Shown: positions 8,230-16,576 of the stretch, one piece after another
Layout: each line of letters begins with the position of its first letter
How positions within the stretch are numbered: position 1 is the stretch's first letter
Origin: Alphaproteobacteria bacterium
GTDB taxonomy: Bacteria > Pseudomonadota > Alphaproteobacteria > Sphingomonadales > Sphingomonadaceae
DNA: 64,000 nucleotides
Direction of reading: 5' to 3'
Assembly (NCBI GenBank): GCA_019232625.1
Contig: JAFANP010000052.1
Location: 61,911-125,910, forward strand
Position numbers and translations under genes: made by a program
The notes under the pieces: model-generated
What the model was told of the DNA's origin: nothing
The model's input: the letters and a program-made list of their open reading frames with translations, nothing else
The model's database searches: none

Positions 8230-9150
8230 CTATCCCCACATGCCGGCGGCGAGCGCCGCCGCCGGCTCCACGTCCCTTTGCCCCCGCGCCCACGCGGCGA
8301 GGCGCCCGATTTGGTCCGGACGCAGCGCGTCCGATGCCCCCGCCGGGCGCGGTGCCCCTTTCTCGAGCAGCCGCGACGGGCAGCCGCCCTGCCAGCTGCC
8401 GAGATTGGGGCGGTGGCGTTTGTAACCGATAAGCTCTTGAAGCGCCGGGGGGAAGGTGCACGCGACTTCGGGCGGATAGGTGAGCCACATATTCTCGAAA
8501 GGCTTGAGCCAGCCGAGGCAATAGCTGACGATCATCGCCCGGCGCGGCGCCGGGCTGCGATTGGCGCCGGCGCCGTGCAGGGTCGCGCCGAGGAAGAGCA
8601 AGGCGTCCCCCGGCTCCAGCGCCGGGCAGACCGCCTGCTCCTCGGGGAGGATCGCCGCATCGGGCCGGCGATGGCTGCCGGGCCACAGGCGGGTGCCGCC
8701 ATTGCCCGCCTCGAAGCGGGTCAGCGGCCAGACGACGTTCAGGACGTAATCCATGCAGCCCTTGGGGCCGCCCCACATGTCCTGGTCGCGATGGGGGATC
8801 TGGGCGATCTCGCCGGGGTGGATTTCGCTGGCCTGGGTGAGGTTGAGCTGAAGCGAGTCGCAATGCGGCAGGAGCAGCGCCTCGGCGACGGCCAGGACCC
8901 GCGGATCGAGCACGAAGCGCGTGGCCGGGCCGCCGCCGGCGAGGAGGCCGTGGCAGCGGCGGCTGCGGCGGCCGTTGAACCAGCCCTGGCTGAACGCGGT
9001 CGACTCGAGCCTGGGCGCGAGCGACTCGCCGAGCGCGGCCGCCGCATCGGCCGGTACGGCGCCCGGCAGGACGGCGAAGCCGCTCTGCCGCAGCTCGGCG
9101 AGGATCCAATCCTCCTCCGCCTCGCCGACCGGGGCCGCCGAGGCGCTCAT
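8230..9150 (-). CDS. Phytanoyl-CoA dioxygenase (PhyH) family protein
   Basis: 306-residue non-haem Fe(II)/2-oxoglutarate dioxygenase of the PhyH family. The iron-binding facial triad is visible: HxD in IPHRDQDMWGGPKG and the distal histidine in GATLHGAGANRSPAPRR, whose arginine would bind 2-oxoglutarate. The start overlaps the luxI stop (ATGA), indicating translational coupling. From memory, PhyH-type genes have been noted next to luxI in Sphingomonadaceae. The likely role is hydroxylation of a lipid-like or secondary metabolite, or of the signal itself; the substrate is unknown. Confidence 0.9.
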   Translation of the reverse strand: MSASAAPVGEAEEDWILAELRQSGFAVLPGAVPADAAAALGESLAPRLESTAFSQGWFNGRRSRRCHGLLAGGGPATRFVLDPRVLAVAEALLLPHCDSLQLNLTQASEIHPGEIAQIPHRDQDMWGGPKGCMDYVLNVVWPLTRFEAGNGGTRLWPGSHRRPDAAILPEEQAVCPALEPGDALLFLGATLHGAGANRSPAPRRAMIVSYCLGWLKPFENMWLTYPPEVACTFPPALQELIGYKRHRPNLGSWQGGCPSRLLEKGAPRPAGASDALRPDQIGRLAAWARGQRDVEPAAALAAGMWG

Positions 9151-9773
9151 GCGGCCCTGCGCACCGGCTCGGCGACGCGCAGCACCGGCTCGGCGAGGCG
9201 AAAGCGCCGGCGCATCGCCGGCAGCGTGTCGGGCGTCAGGTCGATCTGAAGCGCCTGGAGCATCTCCCCCTCGACCGGGGTCGGCAGGCCGAGCGGCATC
9301 ACCGGCCAGCCTATCGACAGCAGCAGCGGCACCCGTGCCGCCTCGGCGACCAAGGTATAGCGGCGGACGCCGTTCGCCGCCGCGAACTCGACGAGGGCGA
9401 GGGCGAGGAGGCGGTGGACGCGCAGGACGGTGGTGCCCGGCGCATCGGCCGGCCGGGTGACGAGCCGCGATATCTCCCAACAATCATCTCCGCCCGGAAC
9501 CCCACCCGGGCAGAGATGACTGAACAGGCACTCCAGCATGTGCGGCCGTGAAGACGGGAGGAGCCTCACGGAGCCCTGGTGGTGCCCTTCGGGAGAGCGG
9601 GCGAGTAGATAGACCGCATGATCGTTGTCGAACTGGTCGACCTCCAGCCAGCTACCCTGCGCCGGCAGACGCCACCCGAGGCGATCGACGAACACCTGCT
9701 TGCGGTCCTGATGCATCTCCATCAACGCTCCGGCGAAGCCGAGGCGGCTTTCCGGAAGTACCAGATCGATCAT
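9147..9773 (-). CDS. Acyl-homoserine-lactone synthase (LuxI family)
   Basis: 208-residue autoinducer synthase that would join an acyl chain to S-adenosylmethionine to make an AHL signal. All the family-invariant positions are recognisable: Arg/Phe/Trp in DRKQVFVDRLGW, the acidic cluster in EVDQFDNDHAVYL, Arg in GSVRLLPS, Phe in LFSHLC, and Glu/Arg in CWEISRLV. It is the first gene of a luxI-phyH-regulator operon. A shared 18-bp inverted repeat sits about 60 bp upstream. The acyl chain length cannot be read from sequence. Confidence 0.95.
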   Translation of the reverse strand: MIDLVLPESRLGFAGALMEMHQDRKQVFVDRLGWRLPAQGSWLEVDQFDNDHAVYLLARSPEGHHQGSVRLLPSSRPHMLECLFSHLCPGGVPGGDDCWEISRLVTRPADAPGTTVLRVHRLLALALVEFAAANGVRRYTLVAEAARVPLLLSIGWPVMPLGLPTPVEGEMLQALQIDLTPDTLPAMRRRFRLAEPVLRVAEPVRRAA

Positions 9774-9824
9774 TACCCAGCCTCCACGTGCCTCCTTCTT
9801 CCCCGCTCCGGCCGGGCGAGGCCA

Positions 9825-9842
9825 CCCCGGTAGTTACCGGGG
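9825..9842. promoter_or_regulatory. Candidate lux box between luxI and the P450 gene
   Basis: Perfect 8-bp arms CCCCGGTA and TACCGGGG around a 2-bp centre, 18 bp in all. It lies almost exactly midway (about 57-60 bp) between the divergent luxI and P450 start codons. Size, symmetry and position are those of a LuxR-type operator (usually 18-22 bp) serving both promoters. Binding is inferred. Confidence 0.65.
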
Positions 9843-9890
9843 GGCGCGGCGGCCGCGGCGCGGCTAGGGTGACCGGCGAGGAGACGCCCC

Positions 9891-11279
9891 TTGAACGCCC
9901 CGATGCTCCCGCCGATCGCGCTCAAGGCGAAGCCGCCGCGGCGGCGGCACGATTTCCCCGCCGTGCGCGGGCGCGACCTTGCCGGCGTGCCCGGCCGCCG
10001 CGGCCTGCCGCTGCTCGGAATCCTTCCCGAGGCGGTGCTCGATCCGCTCGCCTTCGCGCGCCGGATGCACGCGCGCTACGGGCCGGTGCACCGCTTCCGC
10101 GCCTGCGGGAACTGGAACGTCCAGCTGGTCGGCGCCGAGGCGAACCGCTTCGTGCTGCTCGACGAGGCCGGCAATTTCTCGGCGGAGGGCGGGTGGCGTC
10201 CGGTCTTCGGGCGCCATTTCGACGGCGGCCTGCTGCTGCGCGACGGCGCCGACCACCAGTGGCACCGCAAGCTCGTCGCCACCGCCTTCCGCCAGGAGCA
10301 GCTCCAGGCCTATCTCGGCGCCTTCGACCGCAACCACGCGGCCCTCGCCAGGCGCTGGTCGGGCGACACGCTCGACGTCTACGAGCTTGCCCAGCAGCTC
10401 ACCTTCGCCAACGGCTATTCCGCCTTCCTCGGGCGCGACCCGGCCCTCGCGACGCGGCAGGACCTGCTCGCCTTCCGCTACCTGATGCGCTCCGCCGTCG
10501 CGCTCGTCACCGTGCCGCTGCCCGGCACCGCGGAGGCGCGCGCGCTCTGGGCCAAGGGCCATGTCCGCCGGCTGATCGCGCCGCTCCTCGCCGCCCCCGA
10601 CGATCCGGCGAGGACCGACCTCCTCGCCTCGCTCTGCCGGATGCGCGACGCCGGGCTGCTCGACGAGGCGGAGGTGCTCGCCCACCTGACCTTCGTCATC
10701 GCCGCCGCGTTCGACGCGCTCTCGTCGGCGACGGTCTCGACGCTCCATTATCTCGCCGCCGACCCGGCGTGGCAGGACGCGGTGCGCGAGGAGCTGCGCG
10801 CGGCCATCCCGGACCCCGACGGCATGACGCTGGAGGGCGTGAGGGCGTGCGACAAGGCGGAATGGGCGGTGAAGGAGGCGCTGAGGCTGAACGCGGCCGC
10901 GCCCGTGCTGTGGCGGCGGTCGGTGCGGCGCTTCGCCTTTGCCGGCCACGATTTCCCCGCCGGCACGATCACCGGGGTCAACCCGATGCTGACCCATCTC
11001 CTGCCGTCCTTATGGGAGCGGCCGGACGCCTATGATCCCGGCCGTTTCTCGCCGGAGCGCTCCCGCGGCCGCGACCGCTTCGCCTTCGTGCCGTTCGGCG
11101 GCGGCGCGCATGGCTGCCTCGGCGCCAATTTCGCCTATCTCCAGGTGCGGGCGCTGCTCCGGCGGCTGCTGGACCGGCACGCGCTGGTCCCCGCCTCGGC
11201 CGTCCCGCCCCGCTGGCACCACTGGCCCAATTGCCGGCCGCGCGGGCCGCTCCCGATCCTGCTCCGCCCGCTCAGCTGA
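9891..11279 (+). CDS. Cytochrome P450
   Basis: 462-residue haem monooxygenase. The haem-thiolate motif FVPFGGGAHGCLGANFA is intact, as are the ExxR motif (KEALRLN) and the oxygen-binding I-helix (FVIAAAFDALSSATVST). A TTG start is preferred because GAGGAG lies 7 nt upstream; the next ATG, four codons in, has no site at the right distance. It is divergent from luxI and its 3' end overlaps the luxR 3' end by 8 bp. Position inside a quorum-sensing locus suggests tailoring of a signal-controlled metabolite. Redox partners are not in the window. Confidence 0.93.
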   Translation: MNAPMLPPIALKAKPPRRRHDFPAVRGRDLAGVPGRRGLPLLGILPEAVLDPLAFARRMHARYGPVHRFRACGNWNVQLVGAEANRFVLLDEAGNFSAEGGWRPVFGRHFDGGLLLRDGADHQWHRKLVATAFRQEQLQAYLGAFDRNHAALARRWSGDTLDVYELAQQLTFANGYSAFLGRDPALATRQDLLAFRYLMRSAVALVTVPLPGTAEARALWAKGHVRRLIAPLLAAPDDPARTDLLASLCRMRDAGLLDEAEVLAHLTFVIAAAFDALSSATVSTLHYLAADPAWQDAVREELRAAIPDPDGMTLEGVRACDKAEWAVKEALRLNAAAPVLWRRSVRRFAFAGHDFPAGTITGVNPMLTHLLPSLWERPDAYDPGRFSPERSRGRDRFAFVPFGGGAHGCLGANFAYLQVRALLRRLLDRHALVPASAVPPRWHHWPNCRPRGPLPILLRPLS

Positions 11280-12066
11280 GCACGTCGGTGAAGCAGATCT
11301 CGCTGCGGAAGAGGGCGCGGACGAGGAGCTGGGAGCGGGTGGCGACGGCGTAGCGGCGCTTGGCCGCCTCGATATGCTCGTTGACGGTGCGCGGCTTGAT
11401 GCCGAGCAGCTGGCCGATCACCGAGTCGCTCTTGCCGCGGCCGACGAACATCAGGCACTCGCGCTGGCGCTCGGAGAGCGGCGCGGGCTCGATGTACGAA
11501 TCGCACGGCTCGGCCGACTGGGCGAGGATCCGCCGCGCCGCCTCGAACGCGAAATTGCCCAGCGCCTGCGCCGCGCAGATGCTCTCATCGGGAAAGGGGC
11601 GGCCGGCGACGCCGACGAAGTTGCACGAGCCGAGCGCCTCGCCCGGAATGTGGTTGGGCACGGTGAAGCCCTGGCCGATGCCGAACTCGGCGCCGCGCGC
11701 GAGATGCTCGCGCTCCGCCGGCGTCAAGTCGAGTATCTTGTCGAGCCTGTCCCAGGTGAAGCCGCTCGACATGCGCTCCGCCGCCCTCAGCACCGGATCG
11801 AACGGCCGCCCCTCCTCGCGGATCAGGGCGAGCCAGTCGAGCGGGTAGTTGGTCAGCCGGACATTGCCCTTGTGGGGCTGGCCGAAGCGGACGTGGTGGA
11901 CGATGGCGAAGTGGCCGAAGCCCAGATCCGAGCAGGCGCCTTCGACGAGCGCTCGCAGCTCCGTCATCGTCGCGGTGTTCTGGGCGCGCGCCACGAAGTC
12001 CTGCACCACGGAGATGCCGGAGGGCGTGCGGGGCTGCGGATCGGCCGCGGCGGAGAGAGACGGCAT
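11272..12066 (-). CDS. LuxR-family autoinducer-responsive regulator
   Basis: Transcription factor with an N-terminal autoinducer-binding domain and a C-terminal GerE helix-turn-helix (LSERQRECLMFVGRGKSDSV then IGQLLGIKPRTVNEH). Of the AHL-contacting residues, the first Trp (YPLDWLA), the Asp (FDPVL) and the second Trp (FTWDRL) are kept. The usual ligand Tyr is an Ile (LALIREEG), which may alter signal preference. I chose the ATG giving MPSLSAAADP, since GAGGAGG lies 8 nt before it; an upstream ATG at 12111 lacks a site. It is presumably the cognate receptor of the LuxI in this locus. Confidence 0.93.
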   Translation of the reverse strand: MPSLSAAADPQPRTPSGISVVQDFVARAQNTATMTELRALVEGACSDLGFGHFAIVHHVRFGQPHKGNVRLTNYPLDWLALIREEGRPFDPVLRAAERMSSGFTWDRLDKILDLTPAEREHLARGAEFGIGQGFTVPNHIPGEALGSCNFVGVAGRPFPDESICAAQALGNFAFEAARRILAQSAEPCDSYIEPAPLSERQRECLMFVGRGKSDSVIGQLLGIKPRTVNEHIEAAKRRYAVATRSQLLVRALFRSEICFTDVLS

Positions 12067-12156
12067 AAGGTTCGCCTCCTCTGCGACCCCGGGTGCGTCC
12101 ATTTTGGACATTAGGAAGGTTACAGCAAGTCGTTTCTCTCTCGGTCCGATCCGCGT

Positions 12157-12603
12157 TCAGTCCCGGCCGGGCCCCGGAAGCAATTCCCGCCCGGCGGCGC
12201 GCACCGCGCCGCGGTCCGCCAGGGCCTCGTCCAGCGCCTCTTCGGAGCCCCACTGGAACTCGTCGTCCTCGATCCAGATGTAGAAGGGCACGCCCTCGCT
12301 CCCCCACAAGGCGAGGCCGATCGTGTGGCCCTCGCCGTCCTCGACCGTGGTGATCCGCTCCAGATCGGACCCAGCCAGCTCGGGCCCGAGGCGCAGGGAG
12401 ATGTCGTGCACTTCGACCGAGCCTCCTTCGCCGAGGTCCGCGGGCTGCAGCGGCCCGTCGTCGAAGCCGACATGGTCGCCGCGCCGCTCGCGCACACGCA
12501 GGAAACGCCCCTCGTCCAGCTCCAGCCCGAGCCTCAGCGGCTGCGCCCGGTTCACGCGCCCTTCGAAAACATGCAGCTCCGCGAGGACGCGCAGCAGCTT
12601 CAC
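12157..12603 (-). CDS. Hypothetical protein
   Basis: 148-residue acidic protein with no signal peptide or membrane helix. Two segments look well folded, with coding-like codon use: GLELDEGRFLRVRERRGDHV and a later Trp/Asp/Glu-rich segment (GVPFYIWIEDDEFQWGSEEA). The GTG start with GGGAG upstream is chosen; an ATG some 40 codons further up would add a low-complexity Arg/Gly tail. I do not recognise the family. It lies 90 bp upstream of luxR on the same strand. Confidence 0.6.
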   Translation of the reverse strand: MKLLRVLAELHVFEGRVNRAQPLRLGLELDEGRFLRVRERRGDHVGFDDGPLQPADLGEGGSVEVHDISLRLGPELAGSDLERITTVEDGEGHTIGLALWGSEGVPFYIWIEDDEFQWGSEEALDEALADRGAVRAAGRELLPGPGRD

Positions 12604-12742
12604 CGCCGCGCTCCCGCCGCCGCCGACCGGCGACTGCCCCGATCCCGTCCCGCGCTCACCCTCGACCCTTGGTGCTCCACCTTGTCCTCCGTCCTTCCGG
12701 CCGTGACGTCTTAGTCCCCTGCGCATGGAATATCTGTCGTTA

Positions 12743-12761
12743 CGGAGGTTAATTACCTCCG
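12743..12761. promoter_or_regulatory. Inverted repeat CGGAGGT-N5-ACCTCCG
   Basis: Perfect 7-bp arms around an AT-only centre (TAATT), in the divergent intergenic region between the hypothetical gene and the acetyltransferase gene. It could be an operator. The lack of a following T-run argues against a terminator. Confidence 0.4.
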
Positions 12762-12861
12762 CTTCGGTCCAAAGACGACGGAGGATTCGCATCCCGGGCC
12801 GCGACCGGGCGCACGGCCCCTGCCCCTTTCGCCGCCCGCGGGCAGCCGATAAGAGGCGGGA

Positions 12862-14016
12862 ATGAGCGACAGCCCCTCCCCCACCGGCCTCACCGTCCGC
12901 GCCATCGAGGATGCGAAGGACCGGAAGGTCTTCGTCGACCTCGCCTTCACGCTGAACCGGGACGATCCCAATTGGGTACCGCCGCTGAAGACCGAGGTGC
13001 ACGGCCTCCTCGACCCGCGCACCAATCCCTGGTTCGAGCATGCCGCCGCCCGCTACTTCCTCGCGGAGCGGGGCGGCCGCGCCGTCGGGCGCATCTCCGC
13101 CCAGGTCGACGAGCTCGTGCTGCGCCACATGGGCGAGGGGACGGGCCAATGGGGAATGTTCGAGGCGGAGGACGAGGAAGCGGCCGCCGCCCTCATCCAC
13201 CGCGCCGAGGCCTGGCTGCGCGGCCGCGACATGACCCGGGCGATGGGGCCGTTCAGCCTCTCGATCTGGGACGAGCCGGGCCTGCTGGTCCAGGGCCACG
13301 ACCATCCTCCGATGGTGATGATGGGCCACAACAAGGCCATCTACCAAAGCTGGGTGGAAGCCGCGGGCTACACCAAGGTCAAGGACCTCTACACCTACGA
13401 TCTCGACGTGACCCACGACTTCCCGCCGCTCATCGAGCGCATCGTCGCCTCCGGCGAGAAGAACCCGAAGATCCGCATCCGCACCGTCGACAAGAAAAGG
13501 TTCGAGGAGGAGGCGGCCCTTCTCCTGGGCATCCTCAACGACGCCTGGTCGGACAATTGGGGGTTCATCCCGCTCACCGAGGCCGAGATCGCCTATGCGG
13601 GCAAGAAGCTGAAGCCGATCGTCTTCGAGGACCTCATCCGGGTCGCCGAATATGAAGGCGAGCCGGTGGCCTTCATGCTGACCCTTCCCGACCTCAACCT
13701 GCTGACGCGGGACCTCGACGGCAAGCTGTTCCCGACCGGCTGGGCGAAGCTGCTGTGGCGATTGAAGCGGGCCCGCTTCGAAGGCGGCCGAGTCCCCCTT
13801 ATGGGCGTGCTCAAGCGGCTGCACGGCACCCGGCTCGCCAGCCAGCTCGCCTTCATGATGATCGAATATATCCGCCGCGCCGGAGTCGCCCGCTACGGCA
13901 TGAAGCGCGGCGAGATCGGCTGGATCCTCGAGGACAACCTGCCGATGCGCTCGATCGCCGACGCGATCGACAGCAAGATAAACCGCATCTACCGGATATA
14001 CGAAAAGCCGCTCTGA
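12862..14016 (+). CDS. GNAT-fold N-acetyltransferase-like protein
   Basis: 384-residue cytoplasmic protein resembling the YghO/BcerS-like group of GNAT-fold proteins. The N-terminus (TVRAIEDAKDRKVFVDLAF) and the WVPPLKTEVHGLLD and MGPFSLSIWDEPGLLVQG segments are typical. The C-terminal part contains RYGMKRGEIGWILEDNLPMR. The substrate is unknown for the family. It follows a divergent promoter region and is probably monocistronic. Confidence 0.7.
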   Translation: MSDSPSPTGLTVRAIEDAKDRKVFVDLAFTLNRDDPNWVPPLKTEVHGLLDPRTNPWFEHAAARYFLAERGGRAVGRISAQVDELVLRHMGEGTGQWGMFEAEDEEAAAALIHRAEAWLRGRDMTRAMGPFSLSIWDEPGLLVQGHDHPPMVMMGHNKAIYQSWVEAAGYTKVKDLYTYDLDVTHDFPPLIERIVASGEKNPKIRIRTVDKKRFEEEAALLLGILNDAWSDNWGFIPLTEAEIAYAGKKLKPIVFEDLIRVAEYEGEPVAFMLTLPDLNLLTRDLDGKLFPTGWAKLLWRLKRARFEGGRVPLMGVLKRLHGTRLASQLAFMMIEYIRRAGVARYGMKRGEIGWILEDNLPMRSIADAIDSKINRIYRIYEKPL

Positions 14017-14028
14017 GCGGCTGGCGGC

Positions 14029-14130
14029 TCAGCGGCCGGAGCGGCGCTCCCGCTCACGCTCGGAAAGCTGCTCGAAGACGGCGCTGAGCACCATCGTGGC
14101 CGCGACGAAGGCGACAAACAGGGCAATCAC
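14029..14130 (-). CDS. Putative 33-residue membrane microprotein
   Basis: Short frame starting at GTG, preceded by GGGGAG at 7 nt. One hydrophobic helix (VIALFVAFVAATMVLSAVFE) is followed by a highly charged tail (QLSERERERRSGR), the usual design of small regulatory membrane peptides. It is convergent with the acetyltransferase gene. Below the length at which homology is convincing. Confidence 0.45.
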   Translation of the reverse strand: MIALFVAFVAATMVLSAVFEQLSERERERRSGR

Positions 14131-14287
14131 TGAACAGCTCCCCACCGGGCATGACACGCACCGCCCGCGGCGGGACGGCGACGGGGTTAACGCGCCGGCA
14201 AGGATTCGGGTCCGTGGAAAAATCGTCGGCAACCTTGCGCGGGCCTTCGTCGTTAAGGGCCGGGTTCGACAGCCAGAGGAACAGGCC

Positions 14288-14566
14288 ATGGGGCTCCGCG
14301 CCTTTCTCCCCCTCGCCGGGCTCGCCGCGCTCGCCGCCTGCGGCGGCTCCAGCGAGTCCGACAATGCGGCCGACCGGCTGGACCGGGCGGCGGGCCAGAG
14401 CACGCCCGAAGCCGCCGACGTTCTGGAAAATGCGGCCGATCAGGTGCGCGACTCCAATGTCGCCGATCCCGACGCGGCGGTGCAGAACGCCCTGCAGTCG
14501 GCCGGCAACGCTCAGGCCCCGCGACCCGGGGGCGCGAAGCCGCCTGCCGCCGGCGGCGGCGGATAG
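14288..14566 (+). CDS. Small lipoprotein, hypothetical
   Basis: 92-residue predicted lipoprotein. Signal sequence MGLRAFLPLAGLAALAAC ends in a clear lipobox (LAAC) with the acylated Cys at residue 18. The mature part is rich in Ala, Asp and Asn, with repeated helical segments (ADRLDRAAGQ, ADVLENAADQVRD), then a Pro/Gly tail. The ATG follows AGAGGA. Function unknown. Confidence 0.7.
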   Translation: MGLRAFLPLAGLAALAACGGSSESDNAADRLDRAAGQSTPEAADVLENAADQVRDSNVADPDAAVQNALQSAGNAQAPRPGGAKPPAAGGGG

Positions 14567-14615
14567 AGTCGCCGGGAATGAGGTGCCGGCCGCGACGGAG
14601 CGCCGGCGCACGGCC

Positions 14616-14972
14616 TTATTGCGGGTCGAGCCCCACGCCGATGCGGCCGCCGCGTACCCAGCGCACCGCGCCGGAGCGAATGGGCGCGCCTTCGAGCGCC
14701 ACCGAGAGGCGTTCCCCCACCTCCGGAAGCAGGCTGGTCTGGAGCGTCACGCCGTCCCTCGACACGTTCGCGACGCCGACCAAGGCGGGCTTGCCGCGAT
14801 AGAGGATCGCCGCCCGCTCGACGACTCCGCGGTGGCGCGGGGCGCGGCGGCGGGGCTCGCCTGCGTCCGCGCGCGCCGCGTGGGGATCGCGCCGGCACGG
14901 CTCGAGCGACAGAGGCGCGAGCGCCTCCCCCGCTTCCGCGGCGCGCACTGCGGATCGCAGCCGATGGGCCAT
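14616..14972 (-). CDS. PilZ domain protein
   Basis: 118-residue single-domain PilZ protein, a likely c-di-GMP receptor. The basic RxxxR patch is present (GEPRRRAPRHRG), followed by the NxSxxG motif (VANVSRDGVTLQT) and the closing VGLD strand at the C-terminus. Two more PilZ domains and a GGDEF-EAL enzyme occur later in the window. It is divergent from ppa. Confidence 0.82.
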   Translation of the reverse strand: MAHRLRSAVRAAEAGEALAPLSLEPCRRDPHAARADAGEPRRRAPRHRGVVERAAILYRGKPALVGVANVSRDGVTLQTSLLPEVGERLSVALEGAPIRSGAVRWVRGGRIGVGLDPQ

Positions 14973-15077
14973 CACATCACCTCCCGTTGACGGCGCCACT
15001 ATCGGCGCGGGCGGTGAAGAAAGGTTGAACATCCCCCTTCCCCCGGCCGGGCCGATCGCCGATAGGCCGCCGCCATC

Positions 15078-15605
15078 ATGAACATCGACCTCATCCCCGC
15101 GGGCGACGACCCGCCCGAGAGCCTCAACGTCATCATCGAAGTGCCGGTGGGCGGCGAGCCCGTCAAATACGAGTTCGACAAGGCCTCCGGCGCCCTCTTC
15201 GTCGACCGGATCCTCCACACGCCGATGCGCTATCCCGCCAATTACGGCTTCATCCCCCACACGCTCTCGCCCGACGGCGACCCCCTCGACGCGCTGGTCA
15301 TCGCCCGGTCGCCCTTCATCCCCGGCTCGGTGGTTAGGGTGCGGCCGATCGCCGTGCTGCATCTCGAGGACGAGGCGGGCGGAGACGAGAAGCTGGTGAC
15401 CGTGCCGGTCGACACCACCTTCCCTTATTATCGCGACGTCGGCGAGCGGTCGGACCTGCCCGAGATCGTGCTGCGGCAGATCGAGCATTTCTTCACCCAC
15501 TACAAGGATCTGGAGGAGAAGAAGTGGGTGCGCGTCGGCCATTGGGGCGGTGCCGACGACGCCCGCCGCGTCGTCGTCGAAGCCGTGGCCCGGGCGAAAG
15601 GATGA
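15078..15605 (+). CDS. ppa: Inorganic pyrophosphatase
   Basis: 175-residue class I soluble pyrophosphatase that hydrolyses PPi to 2 Pi with Mg2+. Metal and substrate residues are intact: KYEFDKASG, DRILHTPMRYPANYGFIPHT, the DGDPLDALV signature and the HFFTHYKDLE region. Length is typical. Single gene, followed by a hairpin between convergent genes. Confidence 0.97.
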   Translation: MNIDLIPAGDDPPESLNVIIEVPVGGEPVKYEFDKASGALFVDRILHTPMRYPANYGFIPHTLSPDGDPLDALVIARSPFIPGSVVRVRPIAVLHLEDEAGGDEKLVTVPVDTTFPYYRDVGERSDLPEIVLRQIEHFFTHYKDLEEKKWVRVGHWGGADDARRVVVEAVARAKG

Positions 15606-15648
15606 CGGAGCGACGGGCGGTCGGCGGCGCCCGTCCTGCACGATCAAT

Positions 15649-15686
15649 GGGGACACTTACTTTTTCTCGAAAAAGTACGTGTCCCC
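15649..15686. repeat. GGGGACACTTACTTTTT short hairpin, probable bidirectional terminator
   Basis: 38-bp near-perfect inverted repeat, GGGGACACTTACTTTTT and AAAAAGTACGTGTCCCC, with one mismatch and a minimal loop, followed by CCTTTT. It is the most compact member of the GGGGACA hairpin family in this window. It sits between the convergent ppa and xth genes, where it would work as a terminator in both directions. Confidence 0.75.
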
Positions 15687-15713
15687 TTTTCGTAGCGGCG
15701 GTTCGGGCGGCCT

Positions 15714-16493
15714 CTAGTCGAGGCTGACCCAGGTGGGGGCGTGGTCGGAGGCCTTCTCGCGGCCGCGATGGGCCTTGTCGATTCCGGCGTCTAGCAGGCG
15801 GTCGGCCGCGTGCGGGCTGAGCAGGAGATGGTCGATCCGGAAGCCCGCGTCGCGCTGCCAGCACCCGGCGGTATAATCCCAGAAGGTGTAGACCGGCCCG
15901 TCGGGATAGCGGGCGCGGATCGCGTCGGTCCAGCCGCCATGGAGGATGCGGCGGAAGGCGGCGCGGCTTTCCGGCTGCATCAGCGCGTCGTGGGCCATGG
16001 CGCGGGCGGAGAAGACGTCGTCGGGATGGTCGGTGGGAATGACGTTCCAGTCGCCCGCGAGCACCACCGCCCGTTCCTCCGCCAGGAGGGTCTCGGCATG
16101 CGCGCGAAGCCGCTCCATCCAGGCGAGCTTGTAGGCGAACTTCTCGGTGCCGACGGGATTGCCGTTGGGGAGGTAGATCGAGGCGAGGACGACGTCGCCG
16201 ACCTCGGCTTCGATGTAGCGGCTGTGGGTGTCGTCCGGGTCGCCGGGCAGGCCCTGGCGCCGCAGCACGGGCGGCCTGTCCGCCGGGGTGAGGATGGCGA
16301 CGCCGTTGAAGCCCTTCTGGCCGTGCCAGACGCCGTCATAGCCCGCGGCGCGCACGTCCGCGATCGGGAACGCCTCGTCGGCGCACTTGATCTCCTGGAG
16401 GCAGACCGCGTCCGGCCGCTCCTCCTGGAGATATTCGACGAGCCGCGGCAGCCGGGCGCGGACGCCGTTCAGATTGTAGGTGACCAGCTTCAT
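15714..16493 (-). CDS. xth: Exodeoxyribonuclease III
   Basis: 259-residue Mg-dependent AP endonuclease/3'-exonuclease of the EEP fold, for base-excision repair. It begins with the signature TYNLNGVRARLPRL, keeps the catalytic Glu in CLQEIKC, the YLPNGNPVGTEKFAYKLAWM segment, Asp/Asn in AGDWNVIPT, and the C-terminal SDHAPTWV histidine motif. Length typical. Confidence 0.96.
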   Translation of the reverse strand: MKLVTYNLNGVRARLPRLVEYLQEERPDAVCLQEIKCADEAFPIADVRAAGYDGVWHGQKGFNGVAILTPADRPPVLRRQGLPGDPDDTHSRYIEAEVGDVVLASIYLPNGNPVGTEKFAYKLAWMERLRAHAETLLAEERAVVLAGDWNVIPTDHPDDVFSARAMAHDALMQPESRAAFRRILHGGWTDAIRARYPDGPVYTFWDYTAGCWQRDAGFRIDHLLLSPHAADRLLDAGIDKAHRGREKASDHAPTWVSLD

Positions 16494-16576
16494 GGGAGCC
16501 GGCCTTAGCCGCTCGGCGGCGGAGCGTCACCCTGCCGCGCTTGCCCGGGCGCCGCGAGCGACGCAGAAGGGTGCGC

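Noticed and set aside
12066..12111. Upstream luxR start at 12111
   Set aside because: The upstream ATG has no ribosome-binding site, while the ATG at 12066 has GAGGAGG at a suitable distance.
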